Shown here: positions 10,621 through 22,155 of the stretch, piece after piece
How the letters are laid out: every line of letters begins with the position of its first letter
Numbering within the stretch: the stretch's first letter is position 1
Origin: Mansonella perstans
Lineage: Eukaryota > Nematoda > Chromadorea > Rhabditida > Onchocercidae
Assembly: GCA_037074765.1 (NCBI GenBank)
Contig: JBAMDO010000568.1
Location: 248,001-312,000 of the forward strand
DNA length: 64,000 nucleotides
Reading direction: 5' to 3'
The notes under the pieces: model-generated
What the model saw: the letters and a program-made list of their open reading frames with translations, nothing else
What the model was told of the DNA's origin: nothing
Database searches by the model: none
Program-made: the position numbers and the translations under genes

Positions 10621-12529
10621 ATGTTGCTGCTTTGTGATTTTTTCAACGCTGAATCTCTTGCAAAAGAAAGCAACGATAGATTTGAAGATTTTACGTAAGT
10701 AATAAATTTTCTTAATAAATAAGTAGTAAGTTTTTTTTGATGATTATCTATTACATTGCACATAATTAATTCTGAAATTCATTGTGTATTTCTTTTTTTT
10801 TTTTGTATTAGCATATGAAAGCGCTTTTTTTTTTAAATTGTCTTTTACAGGTTAAGAAGCAATCATGTTTCATTTTCATTACGCTTAATAACCGCATATT
10901 TCACGTACACTTCTATTAAACACGTTCTGTAAATGTTTTTTGATATTTTAAATTTGATTTTAAAACTTTTCCACTTTGTAAGAATTATCTCATTGTTTGT
11001 TATCAAACTAGAATAAATAGATTAAATTTATAAAGAAATGGAGAAATGAAATTGAACAGCATAGCTTTATCTAGTAAATTTTATCTTTACAGATCAAGAT
11101 TATGTTCAAGAAAAATTTTTCGAATATGATTGATTTTAATGCGATGAAAGTTCACTGTTTGTGAATTCATTTATTGCACGTTTTTATCTAATTTTAATTC
11201 TAAAACAATTCACAATTCTTGTGAATTTAGTTTCTCGTTATCAATCTAGTATGCTAAGATGTCATAGGAAGACACTTTCTCAAGATATCGAATTCAGTAA
11301 GTACAACTTATAATAGGATGTTCTAACATTGCCATTATTAGAAGTTTTCAGGCCTTGATAGTCTACTTTTTACAAGAGCGTAGAAAGCTTAGCCTAAGAG
11401 CATAGCCTATCCTCTTATCCTCTTAAAGCCTATCCTCCTAAAAAAAATTACTGAGAGCATAGCCTATCCTCCTAAACGTTATTTGAGTTTATTTCAGATT
11501 CGTTGGCATATTTTCATTTCCCATTTATATATAGAATTCACAGTTCTATTTATCGTTTAAAATACTGTTCTGTTGTCTTTCACAGATCAAATCCTTTTAG
11601 TATTGAAAAATCAATTAAAGTTACACAGATTCACTAAATCCAAATTTCAAATCTTTATTGAAAAAATTTCCAATGACTTAGCTAATATTACAAAGTATTC
11701 ATCAGACTGAATTACATTTATTTGCATTGTTATAAGTAAAATGATTTACAAAATAAATTGGTTCTTATAGATGATGGTAATGGTTATGCGATGTTGTAAC
11801 CGATTATCTATTTGTTCGCAGTCGATTTTATGTAGGAGTTTAGCAAATATAATACCGTAAGTTGATCCTCTATACACTATAATAGGTTGTAAAAGAGAAA
11901 TTTTATAAACTGTAAAATTTAGACAAATTTTTGCTTTTGATTGTAATTTCAACTTATTTAATTTTGTTTGTTGATTTCATATCTGCAGGGATGTAAAGGT
12001 ACGCTTTAAAAATAGAGGGGAAATTTTGGAAGCAACAGGTAAAATCGGCCAATCGTTGTATGAAGTAATCGTTGATGCCGACTTGCCCATTGATGGTTTC
12101 GGAGCATGCGAAGGTACCTTAGCATGTTGTACATGTCATGTTATTCTCCAACCAAAGCATTACAAAAGGTTATATTCTTTACATCTAATTTAATTAAATA
12201 GTTTCGCATAAAGATCTTCATAAATTCAACAAATTTCTGAAGTACTATTTCGAATTCCGATTGTGAATTTGATTTATTTTTAACTGAAATTCATTGATTT
12301 TCTTTTTCATTTATTGGTATTGAAATGATATGATTCCTTAAATTTGATATTTAATCTACCCTTTAGATTGTCTTCACCAACCGAAGATGAGCTCGATTTA
12401 TTGGATCTGGCTCCAGAAGCAACGGATTTCTCACGTCTTGGTTGTCAGGTAAAGTTAACGGAAAAGGATCTGCCGAGCATTGAAGTTACCGTACCATCTG
12501 AAGTTCGCGATGCAAGAGCCTACGATTAG
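10621..12529 (+). CDS. Mitochondrial 2Fe-2S ferredoxin (adrenodoxin family, FDX2-like)
   Basis: Exons 10621-10694, 11989-12168 and 12367-12529 are in phase and give 138 residues from the in-frame ATG at 10621. The fold is adrenodoxin-like: DVKVRFKNRGEILEATGKIG, then the cluster loop ACEGTLACCTCHV with Cys-x5-Cys-x2-Cys, then EDELDLLDLAPEATDFSRLG with the fourth ligand in RLGCQV. In mitochondria, proteins of this class pass electrons from ferredoxin reductase to iron-sulfur cluster assembly (FDX2) or to P450 enzymes (FDX1). The ending DARAYD and the absence of a long tail lean towards FDX2, by inference. The loop has one extra cysteine next to the second ligand. The segment before DVKV is not a convincing transit peptide, so the true start probably lies in an upstream exon. 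A polyadenylation signal follows at 12581. Confidence 0.85.
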
Positions 12530-12979
12530 CGCTTTTTCGTAGAATTCGAAGGGGAAAAAAGACGCATTTGTAAAGAAAACAATAAAGATGAAAGTAAAAT
12601 ACATGTGCAACTCTCGGAACTCTTGAGTTTCCAATATGCATTTCCGGAAGGGCAGCTGTTAGATATCCTGTCCCAAAATTACTAAGCTTGAAAAATCAGT
12701 AAGCTATTTCATTTAAAGCTTCGTAGCGTTCATTAAACATACCTGACAGAAAATCATACTGGCAATGAATGCCTAGTCTATACCATGTTACTTTCAATAT
12801 TATAAAAATTCTGGTAATGAATACTGAAATATGATTCGCTGAAGTTTTATTGAATTTAGAATGACTCTCACATTTCACAATTAAGATTTTTATCACAATA
12901 AATATTAGAAAACAAAGTATGAAAATTAAAACAGAATAATCAATATAAAGTATACTGGTTTCTGGAAATGTAAAAATCT
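12530..12979. other. Convergent 3' flank between ferredoxin and RSR-1 genes
   Basis: Both neighbouring genes end here, 450 bases apart and facing each other. No coding signal was seen. It should hold both 3' untranslated regions. Confidence 0.5.
12581..12586 (+). terminator. Polyadenylation signal of the ferredoxin gene
   Basis: AATAAA lies 52 bases after the stop codon, the usual spacing for a short nematode 3' untranslated region. Confidence 0.6.
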
Positions 12980-15900
12980 TCAATCAGAATCAGAACTGTT
13001 ATGCTTTTTACGTTTCTTTTCTCTCTTATGCTTCTTCTTTCTCTTTGTTCGTTCTGAATCGGAATCACTGGCATGCTTCTTTGAATGTTTCTTCTTTTTT
13101 CTTCTGAAACTATCAAAAGTAAGACATTTCTGTCGAAGCAAGATAGAAACTGTGGAATGCGGAATTATAAAAAACTCACCTTTGCTTCTCGTCCACGAGA
13201 TCCACTGATGCTGATCGCTTCCTAAAAATGGCGAACTAAGAATGGATTTTATCAATAATTATTACATTTACAAACAATTTCAGAAGTCACGCTGGATTGG
13301 AAAGCTGACTTACTATCAGTTTCACATTACAGTCAAAAATTTAGAAATAACTGCATTTTAAATGTTTTTTACATGTCAATTTTTTCAAATAAGTGTGACA
13401 TCAGACTTTCTGTGCTTTTGATGCAATCAGCTATGGATTTTCCCTAGGAAAAAGGAAACACTAAACTGTATGATTGGGAATTAAAAACAGAGGCGAGACG
13501 AATGTAGCATCGAGGCGGAGAGATAAAGCAACAAATTAAAGTATTGAGAAATCCCTTACCTTTTGCGACGTTCATTACTCCGACTTCGTCTTCGAGTTTC
13601 TTCCTTACGTTCTGTAAATTTTCGGCGCGGTGGAGATCTAAAGGTTTAAGCACCTTAGAATTTTCACTGGAAATTACGCTTCGTTCGCGAATATATTACA
13701 CCAGCCCGTCATTACAGTTCGTCTTTATAGTGTTCATTCCATTAGACGGTGATTTTGCGTTCAATTTACTTTCAACTAAGTTTTTCGACTAACTTTCGGA
13801 AATAATACGAAAAGTTACAGGAACTGGACTGCGATCTAGCTATTTATTTTGAAACATTTAATAATAAACAAATTTTGATATCATACCTGTTCGGAGAACG
13901 GTAACGTTCTTTTTTCCTTTCCGTTCGTTCATCATGAAAATGTCGTCGTGTAGGAGATCGACTATGTGACCTAAGTTTTTCATCCTTGAATTGTTTTTCC
14001 TCACCACGCTTTCTTTCATTTCCTACAAACAGTTTAAACTTGAATCCACTTAAAAATGGCCCCTATGCACATACATAAGATTTTATATATTAAAATTAAA
14101 AGCACTCATCTCAAAAAACCGGTAAGCTATACGTTATTTTGAACCTAATTGTTCCAAAAATTTAAATCTATGGTTTTGAAAAACCTAAATATTAGGATTA
14201 ATTCATCTACTCAAAATACTGTTGACCTGCACTGTAAATCAGTGTACTTTGACGATATAATAGCAACTGTGGCAAAAAGGCTTCAAAACAATTTAACCAG
14301 TCAAACAAGAAATTTAAAAACGCGACAGTAAGGTTATACTCCGCCGCAAATTTCCCTATAGCCTAAAATTTCAACAAAGCTAAACGAAATTATACTATCA
14401 TCTTCCTTGATTCGGCCGCTTTCTCTACTCTTATCGTTTTCTCGATCTCGATTGCCATCTCGGTGGCTCTTATGTCGATCGTCATCCTTTCTGCCTCGCT
14501 CACTCTCAGTCATAGCTTTGCTTTCTCGATTACCATATCGTCCACCAGTCAAAGAATCATACCGATTTTTCCAATCTGATCCAGCAACTTCAGCAGCAGC
14601 ACCATTAGAAGACGAAACACTAATATTTTTTGCCTAGAAATTTCCAAAATATCTGGAAAATTTAACGACAAGAATATTTTTGAACATATAAAGAGCAATC
14701 AAAATACGAAATAACCACATCTTTTCCATGCCAGTCCACGAGGTATAATATTACCTTTGATTCCTTTTAACGATAATCGTATCTGCAGTAATTAGTGAAC
14801 CAAAAAAAGAACAATAAATTGCGTATATTGGCAAATGTAAAAATTATTTTTTTGATACAGAAAGAAACGTTACTGGTTGCAAAAATCAAAAACAATAGCA
14901 AGCAAATACAATTCAAGGGAAGATGAAATACCTTCTCTTGTATTTCTTTCATCTTCTTTTCTACTAGCGACGTTGGAACGCCATCGTCGCTGTTTTGTGC
15001 TTCAATTAACATACTCCATAATTCACCTGCAGTGAGATGATATCAATAAATCTAAAAAGGATTTCTATGGTTTATTTTATTATTTTTAACTACGGTAAGC
15101 ATGAGTTAATCCAAGAGATATCACCAATGTGTAAGTCATGAGACAAAGTCGATCAATTAAAGAGACTTCTGATCTTTCATACTGCATTGAAAATGCGCCA
15201 TCAATTCTGAAACGTAAGTATTCGTATTTCAGTAATTGAAGAAAAAATAATCAAAATATACCCATAAATTCCCGTGCTCGTCGCGCATTAAGAAAACCAG
15301 TTAAATTGATTTGCATCACTTTCGGATTCAATGATTTCTCCTCCAATTGACTGAATACATATTCAATGACAACATCATCTTCCAAGCCCAGGATATCGTT
15401 CAACTTGGCAGTAATCCATGGTTTGAGCACGTCCAAATTCACTCGATCCATGCAGATCTTAACCTCACAAACTCACTCACGATCTCTTCAAAACATAACA
15501 GTTAGTTTACAAATGAATACCAAAACCTACACTTTAAAATAATAAACTAAATGTCATCTATCACATTTCCTTAGTCTTTTATATAATTCTTCCAATTCAA
15601 ACCATTCAAATTGATTAATTTATTTACCTGCACATTCTCTTCACACATACAATTCTTATGTGTTGTAAAAAATAATTGAATATCGAAATTAAAAATAGAA
15701 AAAAGAAATGATTCAACAAAAAAATGATTACCTTTGTTCTTTTTTTTTAACTTTGACTATACTTTCACTATATCAAAGAAATAAAATTATTTTTTCAAAT
15801 AGAGATATGATTAGGCCACCTTGCGCAAAACTCTCATAACAATGGTGGCATTAATGGAAAAGAATTGTGACTGATTACACTTGTAATATATATTGTCTTG

Positions 15901-16029
15901 AAGTAGAAATATTACCTTTTCGTCAAGTGCCTCCTCAAAACGCATTTGCTTCAATAATTTACGTTCTTTATCCGTAAAACGACTATCTTGCTCACTACTT
16001 GTTCCACGATAAAAGCCTGCATCAGCCAT
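12980..16029 (-). CDS. rsr-1: SR-related splicing coactivator, SRm160/SRRM1 type with PWI domain
   Basis: Eight exons in phase: 15916-16029, 15262-15457, 14932-15026, 14396-14633, 13887-14022, 13560-13637, 13180-13221 and 12980-13103, giving 340 residues. The start MADAGFYRGTSSEQDSRFTD is nearly the human SRRM1 start. The PWI domain follows (VNLDVLKPWITAKLNDILGL, then QINLTGFLNARRAREFM), a nucleic-acid-binding fold. The rest is low-complexity Arg/Ser, Lys and Glu: RSHSRSPTRRHF, RYRSPNR, RRRSRSNERRKR, and a basic tail ending HNSSDSD. Known role: a bridge between SR proteins and the spliceosome, and a partner of the exon junction complex in nuclear speckles. It is far shorter than the human protein because the RS region is small. 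The acceptor of exon 2 (GGTTAAG at 15458) is weak; it was chosen because KICMDRVNL aligns without a gap. Confidence 0.88.
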
Positions 16030-19000
16030 TTGATTTCTGATAAATGAATAGTTTTGACTGCTAAATAGAATAATTATTTGGGTTTAAATATAGTAATTCT
16101 ATCAATAAATATTTTACTAGATCAAAATTTGACCATAAATTACGGATACATTTGAATGATACAACATTAATATCTGACACATAGATTCAAGACAAAAGAA
16201 AAGGTTACAGTTAAGATGAGCTGAACTGAACTTTGATAAAATTTAGCAAAATATACTTAAAAACATGTGATGCTAAATTAAAGCACTATTAAATTCAAAA
16301 AAATTTTTCATAGCTATCATAAAAATCTATGATAGCTAAATTATAGCTTTCGAAAACCCTGTATGTATATCTTCTATATTGAAGAAGTTCATCTAAAGAA
16401 GTCCATATAAAAACCAAATTAAAAAGGTCAACTGGGGTTACATCAGTTCTTGGTTATAAGCGGAGTGATGACAGTGATAACATTCATGATGCAGTGATAA
16501 CATTCATGATAGTGATAACTATGGATTCACCAAGAAATGTTTCACCAATAGACTGGCGAAAAGATTCACCAATAGACCTCACTGTTTAAACATCAATAAT
16601 ATTCCAAGGCAATCAGGAAGTGAAGTAAAATGACGGATGTGGAAAAGATTCCGAAAAAAAATCAACTCTGGTCCATTCAATAATGACATCTTTCTGACCA
16701 TGCGAAACTCGCGGAATCAACTCGCGGGATCGATCCGCGGGATCGATTCGCGATAGCCACAACTTACGAAATCTCATGGCTCCAAACAGCTTGGGCTGGA
16801 GAGATGCGCAATTACTGAATATAGCCTACCGATATTATGCGGGATTTTTGTAAGTTGACAGTTGAAATTGATGAATTTCTAACTACTTCACAACTTATTC
16901 AACCTCTCTTCTTAATCCTGCAGTCTGCAATCACCATTTCATCCTCTCAGATTTCCCATAAGTAACTGGCGGTTTAATTATCCTTTGGTGTTTCACGGTT
17001 CGTCCAAAGTTGCCTGAGGGGTTACTCCATTTGTGAGAGAATAAGGATGTAAAGGTCAGATGTTTTGAACTTGCGAAGAAAAGATTGAATGTTGCATTCC
17101 TGGGAAATACATAAAGTTCAAATATAATAACGGCAGAAAGTTATCTAGGCTATCACGTATTGAAGAATTCCCTCAAGTGTGTTGAAGATACGTGTTTGTA
17201 CACGTAAAAGTTTCTGAGGATTGATTTCTGTTGGCTATTTTAACATCATAATAACTGCTAATTTCAACAAAAATTACGGAACATATAGAAACCCAAAGTA
17301 AAGAATCTCCGCCTTTTTCCGTTTCATTTTTTTTTTTTTTTTCAGTGTGCACAGATAAATTCCTGGAATTTGCTCATTCTTCTTTTCAGTATTAATTTTC
17401 TACTCTCTGATTTCTTTTTAGATTGGTGTTTTAATTGTTGATTTTAACTGTTAAAGTTTTATTCTCATTAAAAATGTTGTCTTTTACAATTTACTTTGCA
17501 GAGAGAAAAAAAAATAATCTATGCATGAACAAACAGATGATTTTTACTGAATGTATCACCGGAAGTAATCGTTTTTTTTCCTGACCCAATTAATTAAAAT
17601 CAAACTTTTCCAGTTTTTTCCTTTTTTTTTTCACTTACAAACATTTTAAATAATAAGAAGGTAAGTCAACCTCTTCGATCAAACTCTTATCGTAATATTG
17701 AGCACAAACATCAATGATAGAATTGAATGAAAAAGAAGGAATTCTTCAGTGAACTTTTTTGCGTGACATTATAGTTTGAAACGTGTAGAATACGAGATAT
17801 GAAATTTTATTCTTCACAATTGTTGAAAATTTAATGTTGAAAAGGGACTAATTTATTTTCATCTTTTGCAATCAATAAAACGTCAAAACAAGTCAAATAA
17901 GTAAAAATGAATTGAATGAGAGAAATACAAAATTAATAACAAAAATTGAAAGTTTCGTGGATTCTTGTAAGTTTTTATTCTTCTAAAATTTCAACCTCCA
18001 AACTTATTCTTCCGAAAAAAAAAAATTTCGTTTATTCTTCCGAAATTTCAATTTGAAACAATAATTGTTACAAACTTCTCTTTTATGGGAAAATCAAAAA
18101 AGATTAATTATTGATGAAAAGTAAATAAAAATGATCAAAGAAATAAAAAATCTCTCATTTAACATATCATATCATTTGTTCATCCTGAAAAAAGCTGAAA
18201 TGATACGGAAAATATTATCAACTAATATTTCCACGTAACCCAACATAACACTGAGTATTTGATTTAATATAGGTTTCAATTAGTTAATGAGGATGGTATA
18301 GCTGCAATTACTAAAGCTAACATGAATGCTAGGATTTGAATTTAACTGTATGTAAGTCAAAATTCCGGAACTTCATCCTATCGAAATATTATTCATCTCT
18401 AATTAAAACAATTGCTGATACAGTATTTAAAACGATGAAATTAAGATTCATTCGATTTAATGATATTTTAAGAAACCGAATACTTTATTCGTCCGTTTTT
18501 ATTATGCATATTAGTAGAATAGCATACAAGACAAAACTTTTATTAGTTACGGTATTTTTAATTTAACCGAAATTTCCTGAATAAGTTTAAAAGCTTCATA
18601 AGTAATTCCGGAATATATGGATGTTCAATGTACACAGATGCTCAGAAATACCGTCATGAAGCATATTTGTGTAGGCGAAGCCGAAGAAAATGCAATTGTA
18701 TGTAGAAACATTAAAAGGTTAAACAGCGAGTAGATAAGTTTCAATGAAGTTAACAAACGAAAGGCGAAGTACGAGAAGGAAAAGTACGACAACGTAGTGA
18801 ACTTTTGCAAAAATGTTACACTAATATTTAGTGTATGTTGTTCATTTGATCTTTATTACTGTATAAAAGCGGTATTAGTACAATATCGTGTAAGACCAGA
18901 AAGGCTATTGTCGAAAACACGAAGTGAAAGCAACATTAAGAATATATTAGACCTTTTTCGATAGTTTTCAGTCTTATGGCATTTCTATGAATTATACGTT

Positions 19001-20279
19001 TAATGTTGGCTTTGCTAGCAATCAAAAACTGATTTAGAGTCAATTCTGAATTAATATCGTAACAAAGTTAAGCTAAGAACTTCGTATGATAGAACTATTT
19101 ATACTGAGAGCATAAAATAGAAATCCTAATTCCATAACAGTTTCAATTATTTCAGTGTAGAAATAATACTTCAAGCATATTTTAACGCCATAAGTTGAAT
19201 GGAAAATCAGTTGCTGTCCCAATATAATTCAAAAGTTAATATTAACAACACAACTTTCTGACAGATACTTTGAGCCGGAAAACAGGAAAAAAAAATTTAA
19301 GAAAATTCATAAAGATAGTAAAGGTAAGAAAAAAATAGTCAAAATAAGGATTTCATAATGAAATACGGAAAGTATATTTTGGAATTGATGATATTTTTAA
19401 GTCAAAATTAGGTCTGAAAAAAATAGAATATTGAGAAGGCGAATATTAGATCCTACTTATTTCTCGTCACTTCTTTGGTGATTGAAAATAGAAAAGCCCA
19501 TCTAATTATTAAAATATTTATAATCTTTTTTTTCATTACTTTCTACCTCCAATTAATGCATAGTCATTATATTCACATCGAAATAAATAATAATTTATTT
19601 AATTTTTTGGAATAGCAATTGCTTTACCTTGGTTTGGATTGGATTAGCAAGACGACAAAAATTCTACACAATAATGGAACTGTAAAAGTATTAATTGTTC
19701 TACTAAAATAAGTCCAAAGTTTTTCACACTAATAATTGTTGATAATTTTCACACCATAAAATTTTTTGTTTAAAGCAGAGCTATTTTCCATCAGTCTTCT
19801 ATTTTTTTTTTTTTTTTGTTTTTGTTACTTTGTTACGCACAAAAAGCTATGAAATTTATCATTTTATCAAATCTCAAAGAAAAAAAAAAATCGAACATTC
19901 ATATATATTTTCATAACAAAGTATGCCCCAATAATTGCATATATCAATCGAGAACCAAAATGTAAAATCGAGGAAACTACTCTAATAGAAACATTCCGCT
20001 TTGCCAGCCTTTAATGGAACTGGTTAAAAAGTATAAACAATAATCGCCTAGTTTTATACAGTAAGTCAATGAAAAGATATAACGAGTAGTTAGTCCAAAA
20101 AAATCAAGAAGAAAGCTGCCTAATAATATCTCCTCTCAAAACTGGATTTTTGTGCTCATATTTTTGAGTTTCAAATAAACTATTCAAAGGGTAGCTTTTG
20201 CAGGAGAAACATAGTGGCAAAAATAACATCTGGAAGACGGACTGGCAAAACAAAGTGGAAATTATAGAATGGAGCTAAA
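16030..20279. other. Gene-poor stretch of 4.2 kb
   Basis: No supported gene was found on either strand. It holds a direct repeat CAGTGATAACATTCATGAT (about 16477-16510), a locally GC-richer patch with a 13-bp tandem repeat (16708-16752) and long A or T runs. The plus frame 18336-18566 has no family features. The left end carries the RSR-1 promoter. The part near 16700-17050 looks less AT-rich than its surroundings, but no gene could be recognised in it. Confidence 0.45.
16708..16752. repeat. GC-rich short tandem repeat
   Basis: A 13-bp unit GCGGGATCGATYC occurs twice in a row, preceded by a related GCGGAATCAACTC and followed by GCG. It stands out from the AT-rich surroundings and repeats the self-complementary core GATCGATC. 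Function unknown. Confidence 0.6.
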
Positions 20280-21822
20280 TCAAACTTTATTAAACTGCTG
20301 GTGATTTGTGATTTCCGGAATTTTCCACGGAAACCAATTTTCAACCAAAATATCCCTAAGAACTATCACATGCACAGTGAAATACTGACAACAAGAAGAG
20401 AGTAAGATATGAAGAATTTGAAAACGATCTATTCGAGCAAATGCCGGATTATCCTCCAATTCTCCTTTCCAAATATCCAATATATCCATCGGTTTGCACT
20501 AAAACAAGATCTCGAAGCTCTTTCCAAAAGTGTAGGAAAAGTATTATTTATCGAAATAAATTTTCAATCTTACGGCCCTGAGTATAAAATCTCAGAAAAA
20601 TAAAAAATAGAGATATACGGTAACAGCAGTAAAAATGAAAAAAGCCATAATTTCGCGTAATGCAAAAAAAACTTGGCGATTTCATCCGACTCCGAAATCT
20701 TCTGTCAATTATGACATTTTGAGAAATAAATATTTTTAAAAATTAAATATGTTTCTCCAATCCATAAACGAATCTCAAATTTTACTCAAGTAAGTGAGGA
20801 ACATTTCTGAAATAACTTACGACAAGTGCAAAATCATAGGTAACGACTTCGTTGATTCGTACTTTTCGATCTCGCAACATTTCCAAGATAGTCCTGCAAT
20901 AAAATACATGCAGGACATTTATATACAAAACTGCATATCTTTTCAAAGTAAAAATTAAAAAATCATTTAGAGGAACATAAATTTTCAGGAATCGAATTGC
21001 AGAAATCAAGAAAAATCATCTAAACAACTTCAGAAAAATTAAAAAATGACTTGTTGTATAAAAAAAAATTGAATTGTAAAGTGGAACTCTTGAATTGAAC
21101 TATAATGTGGAACATCTTATCACATATCCTATCAATTGATCATTTATTTGTTAAAATCACATTCTACTTTTGCAGTAAATTTGAGATAGAACTTTTTTTT
21201 AAAGTTCTATCTCAAATTTAGTGAATGTACAAAAGCATCCACGACATTTTAACGAAAAAAACCAGAAAATTATTGCAATAGAATGTCAAAAAACAAACTT
21301 GGAAACAGTTATGCCAGTGAGCTTCTTAATAAGAATTCGACGATCTGGCGTGCGGACGGTGAATGAAAGCTGCTCGACAGGACCATCTACGTACGTACTC
21401 AACCTAAGTTCCTCTTTTTCTTCAAATTTCTGTTCATTGACAGCTACTTGAGGTATTCGTTGTAATTGTCCTTTTTCATTCGCCCTTAACTTGTACAAAG
21501 TTTTCGCTAACTTATCAATATTTTGTTGTATATCCGACAGTGTTTTTGTACTGAGCGTTCGTTCTCTTTTCCTTGGCTTTCTCCAAATCTCTACATATCC
21601 TTTTTTCAAGGAATTAGGATTCTCATTACTGAATGAATTATCATCTGCTTTTCCACTTATAATTTCACATGATCTTTCTTTATTTATCGTTTTGGTACGC
21701 AAATTTATATTCATCAATTTATGAGATTGTCCACTTGAATATGAAATTCGTGTATAGTTGGTCCAGTAAAGTGAAAAATCCCACAAAACTGATATTCGTG
21801 AAGTTTTTAACATACGGTCCAT
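20280..21822 (-). CDS. Unrecognised protein, probably mitochondrial
   Basis: Three exons, 21299-21822, 20821-20893 and 20280-20498, keep phase and give 271 residues. I do not recognise the family. The N-terminus (MDRMLKTSRISVLWDFSLYW, then TNYTRISYSSG) is rich in Arg, Ser and hydrophobics with no early acidic residue after position 2, like a mitochondrial transit peptide. Residues about 75-120 are basic (EIWRKPRKRERTLSTKTLSD). The best conserved-looking part is PVEQLSFTVRTPDRRILIKK, then LEMLRDRKVRINEVVTYDFA and DILDIWKGELEDNPAFARID. The first donor (AA/GTTTGT) and the last exon end are the least certain. It starts 333 bases after the stop of the eEFSec gene on the same strand, so the two may form an operon. 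Its second exon has the strong pair TTGCAG and GTAAGT. Confidence 0.6.
21176..21220. repeat. Perfect 20-bp inverted repeat (hairpin)
   Basis: Arms 21176-21195 and 21201-21220 are perfect reverse complements separated by five T. The left arm reads TAAATTTGAGATAGAACTTT. It lies inside the first intron of the unrecognised mitochondrial-type gene, so it could form a stable stem in the pre-mRNA, or a cruciform. It is not followed by a T run like a bacterial terminator. Confidence 0.95.
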
Positions 21823-22155
21823 CCTAAAAAGAACTGGGAAATGTAATCTTTCATTGTATCAAAGTTTCCTGGAAATATTTGCTCAAAAATTATCGAATTA
21901 AATCAAACCTTTCGTTTGTTAAAAAAAAAGAATAGAAAAATAGGATAGAAAAATCTATACGGTATCAAAAGTTCAAGCAAATACTGATTGTTGAAACATA
22001 TCGAAAAACAATATATAAAAAAGATTGTTTGACAAATTTATGAATACAATAGACTATAGCAAGAAAGCATAGGAAAATTCAAATAAATACAATAGAATTT
22101 TAAACATTTATGCTACAACAAAAATAGTGAAATTTCCGAAATTAACAAATAAAAA
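21823..22155. other. Short gap between eEFSec and the downstream gene
   Basis: 333 bases with no gene lie between two genes on the minus strand. The spacing is compatible with an operon intercistronic region, but no clear U-rich element was identified. It holds the eEFSec 3' untranslated region. Confidence 0.4.

Noticed and set aside
14755..14782. 28-base microexon in the RSR-1 gene
   Set aside because: It has fair splice signals, but including it breaks the phase of the next exon. Direct joining of 14932 to 14633 keeps frame.
18336..18566. 76-codon plus-strand frame
   Set aside because: It is Lys, Ile and Phe rich, as expected of AT-rich non-coding DNA, with no splice context or family match.
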